Of a stretch of DNA of 64,000 nt, positions 9,072 through 16,283 are shown piece after piece. The DNA lies in assembly GCA_964397625.1 (NCBI GenBank), contig CAYNJT010000003.1, positions 1 to 64,000 of the forward strand, given 5' to 3'. Made by a program: the position numbers and the translations under genes. The stretch is from Leptolinea sp964397625 (GTDB lineage: Bacteria; Chloroflexota; Anaerolineae; Anaerolineales; Anaerolineaceae). The notes under the pieces are model-generated. The model made no database searches, was not told the DNA's origin, and worked only from the letters and a program-made list of their open reading frames with translations. The stretch's first letter is position 1; each line of letters begins with the position of its first letter.

Positions 9072-9509
9072 ATGCGTTATTCCATAAAAATAGGGGACCA
9101 AACTTATTCTGTAGAAATTGAGGATTTGGATTCCCGCCCCGTGAAAGCCACGGTGGATGGCGATGTTTTCGAGGTTTGGCCGGAAGAAGAGACATCCGTC
9201 TCACCGCTTTCATCAGTTAAGACAAAAGATATGTCACCCGGTGAAACAGCAATTCCTTGCCCGCCGGCTCCTCTTCCCAAGTTGGGAGCGTCACCGAAAG
9301 CGGTCACGGCGCCCATTCCCGGGGTGATTATTGAGATCACTGCGACAATCGGGCAGTCCGTCAACCGGGGTGATACCCTGTGTGTGCTGGAAGCCATGAA
9401 GATGAAAAATCTTATCCGGGCGGGACGATCCGGTGTGATTGCCAGCATCAATATACATGTCGGCGACCAGGTTCGCCACGGGCAAACCTTGATGGAATTC
9501 TCGGACTAG
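9072..9509 (+). CDS. mmdC: Biotin carboxyl carrier subunit of decarboxylase
   Basis: Biotin/lipoyl attachment protein of 145 residues. A short N-terminal beta domain (MRYSIKIGDQTYSVEIE) and a Pro/Ala-rich linker around residues 60-80 lead into the biotinyl domain. The modified lysine is Lys110 in EAMKMKN. It shuttles the carboxyl group from MmdA to the membrane subunit MmdB. GGAGG lies nine bases before the ATG, overlapping the end of mmdD. Linker length and order A-D-C-B fit Na+-pumping decarboxylases. Confidence 0.92.
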   Translation: MRYSIKIGDQTYSVEIEDLDSRPVKATVDGDVFEVWPEEETSVSPLSSVKTKDMSPGETAIPCPPAPLPKLGASPKAVTAPIPGVIIEITATIGQSVNRGDTLCVLEAMKMKNLIRAGRSGVIASINIHVGDQVRHGQTLMEFSD

Positions 9510-9519
9510 GGCATTAATC

Positions 9520-10638
9520 ATGGACTTAAGCGGACTGGCAGCCGAAATATCCAAAGGATTGGGTTCATTCACAGCCGGGAACGCGGTAATGATCGCCATT
9601 GGGATTTTATTGATCTACCTGGCGGTGGCGAAAGAATATGAACCGGTATTGCTGTTGCCCATCGGGTTCGGCTGCGTCCTGGCCAACCTGGGTATGTCCA
9701 ATGAATCAGGATTGTTTAAAATTCTTTACGATGCCGGCATCAAAACAGAATTGTTCCCATTGCTGATCTTTGTCGGCGTGGGCGCGATGATCGATTTCAG
9801 CCCGTTGCTGGCACAGCCTAAAATGGTGCTGCTGGGGGCGGCCGGCCAATTTGGTATCTATGGCACCCTGTTATTGGCCATCCTGCTGGGTTTCCCATTA
9901 AAGCAGGCGGCGTCCATTGGTGTGATCGGGGCTATTGACGGTCCGACGGCCATCTTTGTGGCTACCAAACTAGCGCCCGAACTGTTGGCGCCTATCGCCG
10001 TGGCGGCGTATTCCTACATGAGCCTTATCCCCATCATTCAGCCGCCCATCATGCGCCTGATGACCACCCGTAAAGAGCGCCTGGTACGTATGGAATACGC
10101 ACCGCGCCCGGTTTCACAGCGTGTGCGAGTGATCTTTCCTATTGTGGTCACCATCGTTGTCAGCCTGTTGGCGCCGGATGCCGCGCCGTTGATCGCCACA
10201 TTGATGCTGGGGAACCTGTTGCGTGAGAGTGGTGTGGTTGATCGCCTGAATAAAGCTGCCCAGAATGAAATCATCAACATAGCCACACTTTTTCTCGGTC
10301 TGGCCATCGGCTCGACCATGACCGCGGCGAGTTTCTTGAATATCCAAACCGGTTTTGTCCTGCTGCTGGGATTGCTGGCATTTGTGCTTGATACCGTAAC
10401 TGGATTACTTTTTGGAAAACTGATGTGCTGGATCAGCGGATACACCATCAATCCGTTGATAGGTGCTTGCGGGATCAGCGCGTTTCCTATGGCGGCGAGA
10501 TTATCAGCCAGAATGGCGCAGGAAGAGGATTTTGAGAATTTCATCCTGATGCATGCCATGGGGTCTAATACAGCCGGTCAGTTGGGAAGTGTCATTGCCG
10601 GCGGCCTGCTTCTGGCGCTGGTGATGGCTTTCCACTAA
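9520..10638 (+). CDS. mmdB: Na+-pumping decarboxylase membrane subunit
   Basis: Polytopic membrane protein of 372 residues, OadB/MmdB/GcdB family. It decarboxylates carboxybiotin and exports Na+. The sequence keeps the conserved IDGPTAIFVATKLAP segment, whose Asp is essential in Klebsiella OadB, then the PIIQPPIMR loop and the C-terminal GSNTAGQLGSVIAGG region that matches the Na+/H+ site segment of the family. The gene follows the biotin carrier by ten bases. With no epsilon-like gene visible, the complex would be A, D, C, B. It would turn methylmalonyl-CoA decarboxylation into a sodium gradient, a fermentative energy-conserving step. Confidence 0.94.
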   Translation: MDLSGLAAEISKGLGSFTAGNAVMIAIGILLIYLAVAKEYEPVLLLPIGFGCVLANLGMSNESGLFKILYDAGIKTELFPLLIFVGVGAMIDFSPLLAQPKMVLLGAAGQFGIYGTLLLAILLGFPLKQAASIGVIGAIDGPTAIFVATKLAPELLAPIAVAAYSYMSLIPIIQPPIMRLMTTRKERLVRMEYAPRPVSQRVRVIFPIVVTIVVSLLAPDAAPLIATLMLGNLLRESGVVDRLNKAAQNEIINIATLFLGLAIGSTMTAASFLNIQTGFVLLLGLLAFVLDTVTGLLFGKLMCWISGYTINPLIGACGISAFPMAARLSARMAQEEDFENFILMHAMGSNTAGQLGSVIAGGLLLALVMAFH

Positions 10639-10665
10639 AATAAAGCAAGAGTCAGGGGAGCGAGT

Positions 10666-11628
10666 ATGCCCGTCTTACCATCCGGAAAGAGCATAGAACT
10701 GGTCCCTCAGATGCGGTTAATCAACTTCATCGATACTCCCCCCGTGCCCGGTTACTTTTGGGTCGATTCAACCCGTGAATTGAAAGACGACACCACGCTT
10801 CCCGGCGAATTGGAAAACAGCCGGCCTATGAAGCAGGTGCCTCTTCCGGAATCATTGGAAGATTTTAAGAAATATATCTCAATTGTGGTGGTGGACGAGT
10901 TCGGTTATCCGGAGATCACCGATTTTTGTTTGAATAACTTTCCTCCCGCAGGATACCTGAACCCGGGCGATCAGGCTGTATGGGAAAGCTGGATTAATAG
11001 CATTCCGGTACAGCTCTACCTTGAGATGCGCATGCAGGATTGTTTTGACCAGGTGGATTATCTCAACCGGCTTGGCAAGTGGGGTGCCAGCCAGCCTTCG
11101 CGGCAGGTGGAAAAGATCAGTCTGGTAAAACGATATGATCTCTTTCTGGAAAATGAACCACCCGAAGAAAAAAAGAAACGGCACGAACGTAACACAGCCC
11201 GCGCACGGGCGTATATTGAACGCTTGAAAGCCGTTTCCGAAAAGGACGCCAATGCTCAGGCTACCTGGGTGGACTTGCTGCTTGAACTCTTTGAGATCAC
11301 AAAAACCTGGCCTGAAGCCGAGGCGCTGTTTTATCAACGGTACGAAGAAAACCCTGAACAAATCGCTTATCATATTGGTTTTCTTAAGTGCCTGTTTGAG
11401 CAAAAGAAATATGCGGAGCTTGAAAAACAAGTCTGGGAAGCCGTAAAGCAATATCCGCAGAATATTCAATACTGGCTGATTTTGATCAATATTTTCTTTT
11501 ACCAGCAGCAATATGACGACGCCCTCCAGATTGTAACCAGCGCGTTGACCATCAATCCTGGCAATCAGGATTTGTTGGATTATCAGTATAAAATCGAAAC
11601 AACTAGAACAAAATCGGAGAACACGTGA
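10666..11628 (+). CDS. TPR-containing protein of unknown function
   Basis: A 320-residue soluble protein I do not recognise. The N-terminal half (to about residue 170) is acidic and aromatic with no motif I know. A charged coiled-coil-like stretch (EPPEEKKKRHERNTARARAYIERL) follows at about 165-190. The C-terminal third carries helix pairs like tetratricopeptide repeats (WPEAEALFYQRYEENPEQ and YDDALQIVTSALTINPGN). It probably scaffolds other proteins. It lies 27 bases after mmdB and overlaps the next gene by four bases (GTGA), so it may belong to the decarboxylase transcript. Confidence 0.75.
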   Translation: MPVLPSGKSIELVPQMRLINFIDTPPVPGYFWVDSTRELKDDTTLPGELENSRPMKQVPLPESLEDFKKYISIVVVDEFGYPEITDFCLNNFPPAGYLNPGDQAVWESWINSIPVQLYLEMRMQDCFDQVDYLNRLGKWGASQPSRQVEKISLVKRYDLFLENEPPEEKKKRHERNTARARAYIERLKAVSEKDANAQATWVDLLLELFEITKTWPEAEALFYQRYEENPEQIAYHIGFLKCLFEQKKYAELEKQVWEAVKQYPQNIQYWLILINIFFYQQQYDDALQIVTSALTINPGNQDLLDYQYKIETTRTKSENT

Positions 11629-11942
11629 TCAGTCGCATCTGGCATGGATACACAACTTTTGAGAACGCGGACATTTACGAAAATTTGTTAAAAGAAGAAA
11701 TCTTTGTGGGAATTGGCAACCGGAAGATCAGGGGATACCAGGGAATTGAACTGTATCGACGCAATCTGGTTGATGAAGTGGAATTTATTACTGTCATGTG
11801 GTTTGATTCGTTGGACGCGGTACGCGAATTTGCCGGAGAAGATTATGAAACCGCCGTGGTGCCGGAGAAAGCCCGCAAAGTCCTCAAGCGTTTTGACGAC
11901 CGCTCGCAGCATTACGAAGTTCGTGCGGCATTAAAGGCATAA
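11625..11942 (+). CDS. Antibiotic-biosynthesis-monooxygenase-like small protein
   Basis: A 105-residue protein beginning with GTG overlapping the upstream stop (GTGA). The pattern ISRIWHGYTTFENADIY ... FITVMWFDSLDAVREFAG is typical of small dimeric alpha+beta barrel (ABM/DabB-like) proteins, in which a Trp/Phe-rich strand is followed by a helix. Members act as cofactor-free monooxygenases, haem-degrading proteins or stress proteins; none of these roles can be assigned here. A hairpin closes the operon at 11951. Confidence 0.7.
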   Translation: MISRIWHGYTTFENADIYENLLKEEIFVGIGNRKIRGYQGIELYRRNLVDEVEFITVMWFDSLDAVREFAGEDYETAVVPEKARKVLKRFDDRSQHYEVRAALKA

Positions 11943-11950
11943 GAAAGCGT

Positions 11951-11985
11951 TCAGCCGGAGAAGGTTGCATTCACCGGCTGATATT
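11951..11985 (+). terminator. Probable terminator, convergent with the next operon
   Basis: TCAGCCGG (11951-11958) pairs with CCGGCTGA (11974-11981), followed by TATTTG. It lies between convergent genes ending at 11942 and 12008. Confidence 0.6.
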
Positions 11986-12007
11986 TGACCGTCAACGACC
12001 TCTAGTC

Positions 12008-12337
12008 CTATATTTCATTGGCGGATCGGCGGGGTTTGAGCTTTGCGTAGATCTTGCGTGTGATCAATACAATTCCTGTAATGATTGCCATGATCACAAA
12101 GTTCTTCAATAACTCGATGGCTGCCATTCCGACAGGCGCATTTCGAGCGCCCTCAAACCCGTGTTTTGGAGGGGGTTGACCGATTCCTGCCCCTTGATCG
12201 GGTTTGAACTCATTAAACTGGGTGTTCGTTGACACGCCTGTTGAGTTGCCTGTCGTGTTGACGATCAAGATCATTATTGCTGCCACTATTCCAACCGTTA
12301 TAAGAAGGATTAATAACCTGCCAGTTTGTTCCAGCAT
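12008..12337 (-). CDS. Small two-helix membrane protein, unknown function
   Basis: About 109 residues with two hydrophobic helices (LLILLITVGIVAAIMILIV near the N-terminus and VIMAIITGIVLI near the C-terminus), separated by a Gly/Asn/Pro-rich extracytoplasmic loop and ending in a basic tail (KLKPRRSANEI). The frame is open to 12376, but the ATG at 12337 follows AAGGGGGTGAG and gives a better start. It is the second gene of a minus-strand pair with the DUF4405 protein and may be its partner. I do not recognise a family. Confidence 0.65.
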   Translation of the reverse strand: MLEQTGRLLILLITVGIVAAIMILIVNTTGNSTGVSTNTQFNEFKPDQGAGIGQPPPKHGFEGARNAPVGMAAIELLKNFVIMAIITGIVLITRKIYAKLKPRRSANEI

Positions 12338-12353
12338 AATGTTTCTCACCCCC

Positions 12354-12860
12354 TTATTGTTTTTCGTTAAATTCAACCGGAACCGTCTGTGATTCCAGAC
12401 TTGGGCGGAAAATGGATCGGAGGGGCTGGATAACGTTTTTATTAATCATGCAGGTAATCCAACCCCAATTCAGAGCGATATGCAAGCCGGTCAGTAACAC
12501 AGTGAGGTTTGAAGCGGTCGAATGGATTATTTTCCAGGAACGGGCGGCTGTGAACTGGATGCCCAGGGTGTTCATCACATTTTTTGAAATGATCAACCCG
12601 CTGGCGATAAGGGTTATGAAAGACACAAAGATGAGGATATCCAGTACGAACTGCAGCCGGGAGACTTGCCATATGTTCTTGAAGAATTTTGTGCCCACAG
12701 AAATGATCCAATCCCAGTGGAGCAGAATATGAATGATTAAAGCTGCTGCCAATACAACGCCCAACCATTCGTGGATCGGGTTTCCGGTGAAATGCGGGGC
12801 AGCCGAAACCAGAAAAATGACAAATATTCCCCCGTCGATCAACAAATTGACCTTACTCAT
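12354..12860 (-). CDS. DUF4405/cytochrome b-like membrane protein
   Basis: About 168 residues with four membrane helices. Histidines sit at helix ends in the spacing of DUF4405-type haem proteins: NPIHEWLGVVLA, IIHILLHWDWI, WKIIHSTAS and GLHIALNWGWI. Such proteins are thought to bind b-type haem in membrane electron transfer, though function here is unproven. The ATG at 12860 has CAGGAGAG in front, better than the open upstream start at 12899. The gene is transcribed away from the two-component system at 13111, which may regulate it. Confidence 0.75.
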   Translation of the reverse strand: MSKVNLLIDGGIFVIFLVSAAPHFTGNPIHEWLGVVLAAALIIHILLHWDWIISVGTKFFKNIWQVSRLQFVLDILIFVSFITLIASGLIISKNVMNTLGIQFTAARSWKIIHSTASNLTVLLTGLHIALNWGWITCMINKNVIQPLRSIFRPSLESQTVPVEFNEKQ

Positions 12861-13110
12861 AAAACTCTCTCCTGAGGCATTTGCCTTCTTTAAATTCACC
12901 GATTTTCCTATTGCATATTTTGATCAATATGGTCTATCGTAGAAGATATTCATTCAGGATTTGTTTAGTTCCCGTCATGATCTGGCAAAAATCGCGATCA
13001 AGATGTAAACAATTTTGATGGACTTTCTAAATAAAATCTATACAAATTCGTGCTATTCTATGCACCATAGGGGTACCGGATATAGTTGGTTTATTTTGGA
13101 GTGTTAAACG

Positions 13111-13797
13111 ATGGCAGAAAAAATCCTGGTAGTGGATGACCAGTCAAGCGTGAGGCAGTTGCTGCAAGACTACCTGACGGAACAGGGTTTCAAGGTGGTC
13201 ACAGCGACAGATGGACAGAATGCCATCTACACCGCGCGCCACGAGGAACCTGACCTGATCCTTCTGGATATCATGATGCCGCGCATGGACGGGTATGACT
13301 TTCTGCGCCAGTACCGGCAGGAACGCCAGACCCCGGTGATCATCATCACCGCGCGGGAAGAAGAAACCGACGCTGTGGTCGGGTTGGAACTTGGCGCAGA
13401 TGACTATGTGATCAAACCCTTCCGCATGCGTGAGCTTGTGGCGCGCATTCATGCCGTAATGCGCCGCAAGGATGAATCTCAGGAGAAATTTGCAATATTT
13501 CGCGAGGGCGATCTTGTTCTTGACGAACGTACACACACAATTTCATTGAAGAATGAGCCGATTTCACTGACCCCCATTGAATTTGACCTGCTCCGTCTTA
13601 TGATGCGCCAGCCGGGCAGGGTATTCTCTCGCACTGAGTTGATTGATCAACTTTCAGAAAGCGGCTTTACCGGTCTGGATAGCACGCTCAATGTTCATAT
13701 CCGTAATCTTCGAACCAAAATAGAGCCAGATCCTTCAAATCCGATCTATATCGATACAGTTTTTGGCGTGGGATACCGTTTTCTTAAATCAGAATGA
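13111..13797 (+). CDS. OmpR-family response regulator
   Basis: 228 residues: receiver domain (VVDDQSSVRQLLQDYL, phospho-Asp in LILLDIMMP, Thr in IIITAREEE, Lys in DYVIKPF), then a winged-helix DNA-binding domain (LTPIEFDLLRLMMRQPGRVFSRTEL and STLNVHIRNLRTKIE). All phosphorylation residues are intact. GGAG precedes the ATG. It overlaps its kinase by four bases. The divergent DUF4405 operon is its most obvious candidate target besides itself. Confidence 0.95.
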   Translation: MAEKILVVDDQSSVRQLLQDYLTEQGFKVVTATDGQNAIYTARHEEPDLILLDIMMPRMDGYDFLRQYRQERQTPVIIITAREEETDAVVGLELGADDYVIKPFRMRELVARIHAVMRRKDESQEKFAIFREGDLVLDERTHTISLKNEPISLTPIEFDLLRLMMRQPGRVFSRTELIDQLSESGFTGLDSTLNVHIRNLRTKIEPDPSNPIYIDTVFGVGYRFLKSE

Positions 13798-15206
13798 ATG
13801 TCACCCGTAAGTCCCTTTACTGGAAGTTGACCCTGGCTTTTATCCTGGTCGCTTTTTCTGCCACAGCCATGGCGGCCATTTTTGTCCGCCTGACCACTAA
13901 CGACAGCCTGGCGCAATTTATTATTGATCAGCAGCGCAGCAGTATGATCCAATCACTTCGAAATTATTATTCGATTCATGGTTCGTGGGATGGTGTGGAT
14001 CAAAGCTGGGAAGATATGCAGCGTCAGACCATTCCCACTCCCAATTCACCTGCTCCGACAAAGGAACCAGGATTGGAACCTTTACCAGTGAAACCGGACG
14101 GTGAGCGATTTCGCCGGAATTTATTTGGTCTGGCTGACCCCTCGGGCAAAGTAATTGTCTCTGTGGATCGGGAATATCCTGTGGGGTCTCATCTGCCGTC
14201 CGAATTATATTCCAGCAGCAGTGTGATCGAAGTGAATGGCAGAAACGTCGGAAGTGTCCTGACTGCCAGACACATTTCCCGTTTCAGTCCGGAAGAAGCC
14301 CTTTTCCTGGAACGTACCAACCAGGCGTTGTTGCTTTCCATCGCTACCGGGCTGCTTGTGGCGGTAATCATCGGCATCATCCTGGCCCGCACCCTGACTC
14401 ATCCCTTGCGTGATCTCACCCGTGCCGCGCAGAATATCGCTGAAGGCCACCTGGAGCAGGAAGTAAAAGTCGCCTCAAAAGATGAGATTGGTCAACTGGC
14501 GGAAGCCTTCAATGAAATGAGCCGTGAAGTCGCTCGGGCCAACGCATCACGCCGCCAGATGACGGCGGATATCGCCCATGATTTGCGCACACCATTGACC
14601 GTTATTGCCGGTTATATCGAATCCTTACAGGAAGGTGTCTTGCAGCCAACGCCTGAACGGTTTGTCTTGATCTATAAAGAAATTGAACGCCTACAGAACC
14701 TGGTGGGTGACCTGCGCATGCTATCTCAGGCAGACGCGGGTGAATTGACCTTGCACACACAGAATATCCAGCCGAAATCATTGCTCACCCAGGCGGCGGA
14801 ATTATTCCATCATCATGCTGAAAAGCAATCCGTTTCGATCCATGTTCAGGTTGAAGAAAACCTGCCTGAAATATCCGTGGATGAAGCCCGCATGATGCAG
14901 GTGATGGATAACCTGATCAGCAACGCGTTGCGCTATTCGCCGGAGAATGGGCAAATCACTCTGGGCGGCAAACTGGTGGATGGCCATGTGGAATTGAGTG
15001 TGGAAGATACCGGTTCCGGTATTGAACCGCAGGAATTGCCGCTGATCTTTAACCGCTTCCATCGCGCGGATAAGTCCCGCCATACTGATGAGGGTGAATC
15101 CGGCCTGGGACTGGCCATTGTCAAGGCGCTGGTCGAAAGCCAGGGCGGAAAAGTCTGGGCGGAATCAGAACCAGGCAAAGGCTCGATCTTCAAGATGCGA
15201 TTCTAA
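13794..15206 (+). CDS. HAMP-type sensor histidine kinase
   Basis: 470 residues. A first membrane helix (about 11-31), an extracytoplasmic sensor of about 145 residues with a Pro-rich segment (PTPNSPAPTKEPG), and a second helix (LLLSIATGLLVAVIIGIILA) precede a HAMP domain. The phosphoacceptor motif is HDLRTPL. The ATPase domain has N box NLISNALRYSP, G1 DTGSGI and G2 GESGLGLAIVKALV. It should phosphorylate the regulator at 13111. The signal is unknown; nothing in the extracytoplasmic part is a motif I recognise. Confidence 0.95.
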   Translation: MNVTRKSLYWKLTLAFILVAFSATAMAAIFVRLTTNDSLAQFIIDQQRSSMIQSLRNYYSIHGSWDGVDQSWEDMQRQTIPTPNSPAPTKEPGLEPLPVKPDGERFRRNLFGLADPSGKVIVSVDREYPVGSHLPSELYSSSSVIEVNGRNVGSVLTARHISRFSPEEALFLERTNQALLLSIATGLLVAVIIGIILARTLTHPLRDLTRAAQNIAEGHLEQEVKVASKDEIGQLAEAFNEMSREVARANASRRQMTADIAHDLRTPLTVIAGYIESLQEGVLQPTPERFVLIYKEIERLQNLVGDLRMLSQADAGELTLHTQNIQPKSLLTQAAELFHHHAEKQSVSIHVQVEENLPEISVDEARMMQVMDNLISNALRYSPENGQITLGGKLVDGHVELSVEDTGSGIEPQELPLIFNRFHRADKSRHTDEGESGLGLAIVKALVESQGGKVWAESEPGKGSIFKMRF

Positions 15207-15278
15207 TCATTAATCCGGTCGCCGAGCCTGTCGAGGCGGCGAAAAATCGTCCTTAAATCTATCGAAATATCATGGTAG

Positions 15279-15340
15279 GGTTGAAGCAGGTGGAACGAAA
15301 ACAATGATGGAAAAATAATTTCCCTCCACCTGCTTCAACC
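15279..15340 (+). repeat. 16-bp inverted repeat in intergenic DNA
   Basis: GGTTGAAGCAGGTGGA (15279-15294) is repeated exactly inverted at 15325-15340, with 30 bases between the arms. It lies 70 bases after the histidine kinase stop. It could be a terminator-like structure, though no T-run follows, or a small mobile repeat. Confidence 0.75.
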
Positions 15341-15526
15341 ACCGATAGGATGGGAAAAACACTATGGCGGAGAGTTGTCTCTAATTATATGTAAGGGCGA
15401 TGCATCCAGAGCGAGGTTATGGGCGCGAGATAAGAAGATCCCCGGATGCTTCCCCCATACCCCGGATTTATATTCTTCAATAGGTGGGTATATTAAAAAA
15501 TCTCATTTATTAAGATTACCGTGGAG

Positions 15527-15535
15527 TTATCCACA
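15527..15535 (+). promoter_or_regulatory. Consensus DnaA box
   Basis: TTATCCACA matches the consensus DnaA site exactly. It occupies the -35 zone of the promoter for the cobalamin riboswitch transcript (-10 at 15547). It is a single copy, so an origin is unlikely; it may be a DnaA regulatory site or chance. Confidence 0.45.
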
Positions 15536-15546
15536 AAAACTTTCGC

Positions 15547-15552
15547 TATAAT
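15547..15552 (+). promoter_or_regulatory. -10 element of riboswitch promoter
   Basis: A perfect TATAAT. Transcription would start near 15559, just before the riboswitch P1 stem. The -35 is poor (GAGTTA at 17-base spacing), which suggests an activator or the DnaA box shapes its use. Confidence 0.6.
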
Positions 15553-15559
15553 GTTCTAA

Positions 15560-15668
15560 AGCATTGTGGAACCGACCTGTCGTAGGCGGTTGTAATAACA
15601 GGGAAAGCCCGGTGAAATTCTGGCGCTGTGCCGCAACGGTGATAGTCCGGATGCCTGTCCACAAGAAT
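15560..15668 (+). promoter_or_regulatory. Cobalamin (adenosylcobalamin) riboswitch
   Basis: Core elements are seen in order: P1 arms TTGTGG (15564-15569) and CCACAA (15659-15664); GGGAAAGCCCGGTGAAAT; a CGCTGTGCCGCAACGGT segment matching the G-CTG-CCCGCAAC-GT core; and a B12 box AGTCCGGATGCCTGTCC (15644-15660). It senses a B12 coenzyme and normally represses downstream genes when B12 is plentiful. The first recognisable gene downstream on this strand is nrdD, at 16284. I could not define an expression-platform terminator with confidence. Confidence 0.88.
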
Positions 15669-16146
15669 AATCTCCCTTCGAGCTAAAGGGTTGAGCTCCC
15701 ATACGAGAATTTAGCAACTCCTTTTCGTTGGTGGCTTATCCTGACCGGGGTGAGCGTTTTCACTAACAGAGAGGAGCCTTTTCTTTGTCTGGTCTTTATG
15801 CACGCATTGTTTTTTTCTTTAGTGGGAGTCAAACTGACAGCCTGGTAAATCTGGCTGGCAGGGAAATTGCACCCTTGCCAGGGAAGGAAGACGTCATTCA
15901 TCCGTCCTCCGGGATCAGGCCCAATGCACGTTTTGGAAACGAACGATACTTGCGCCATTACATGCCTTCAGGAATGGAGTTCCTCATTTCCTGTTCATGG
16001 TTCCTCGCACGAGTGGATGAGGATACCTTTGCCATGATCATCCCGATCCAGAAAGCCCCCGGTTCGACAGCTACCGAAGGGTACGGCTCTGGATCAAATT
16101 CGCGCCAATCTGCATCTTCTGGTTGCCCCAATAAAACAGGGGTATA
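15669..16146 (+). other. Long stretch without a recognisable gene between riboswitch and nrdD operator
   Basis: Contains a frame open from TTG 15785 to 16165, but its product matches nothing I know, has no convincing ribosome site and runs into the NrdR box, so I do not call it. An imperfect hairpin (CTGGCAGGG with CCCTTGCCAG) lies near 15855-15881. The stretch may be a decayed gene once controlled by the riboswitch, or a long leader of nrdD. Confidence 0.5.
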
Positions 16147-16193
16147 CCGCCATATATGGTGTTAAGTGTTATTTGGACTGGTATATATGGACA
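16147..16193 (+). promoter_or_regulatory. Tandem NrdR boxes upstream of nrdD
   Basis: Box 1, CCGCCATATATGGTGT (16147-16162), matches 12 of 16 positions of ACACTATATATAGTGT. Box 2, CTGGTATATATGGACA (16178-16193), is weaker. Their centres are 31 bp apart, the three-turn spacing typical of paired NrdR sites. NrdR represses ribonucleotide reductase genes according to dATP/ATP level. The nrdD promoter should overlap this operator. Confidence 0.75.
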
Positions 16194-16283
16194 ATCCGCC
16201 TGTTCTTTTAGACCAAATGTCACTCGGAGAAATTTCAACTACGCATTACCATAGAGTAATCATTACAAGGAAGAGGGAATAGC

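Noticed and set aside
15527..15535. Replication origin at the DnaA box
   Set aside because: Only one box, no dnaA/dnaN genes and no AT-rich unwinding cluster nearby.
15785..16165. 126-codon open frame between the cobalamin riboswitch and nrdD
   Set aside because: TTG start, no good ribosome site, no recognisable motif, and it runs into the first NrdR box; treated as unexplained DNA.
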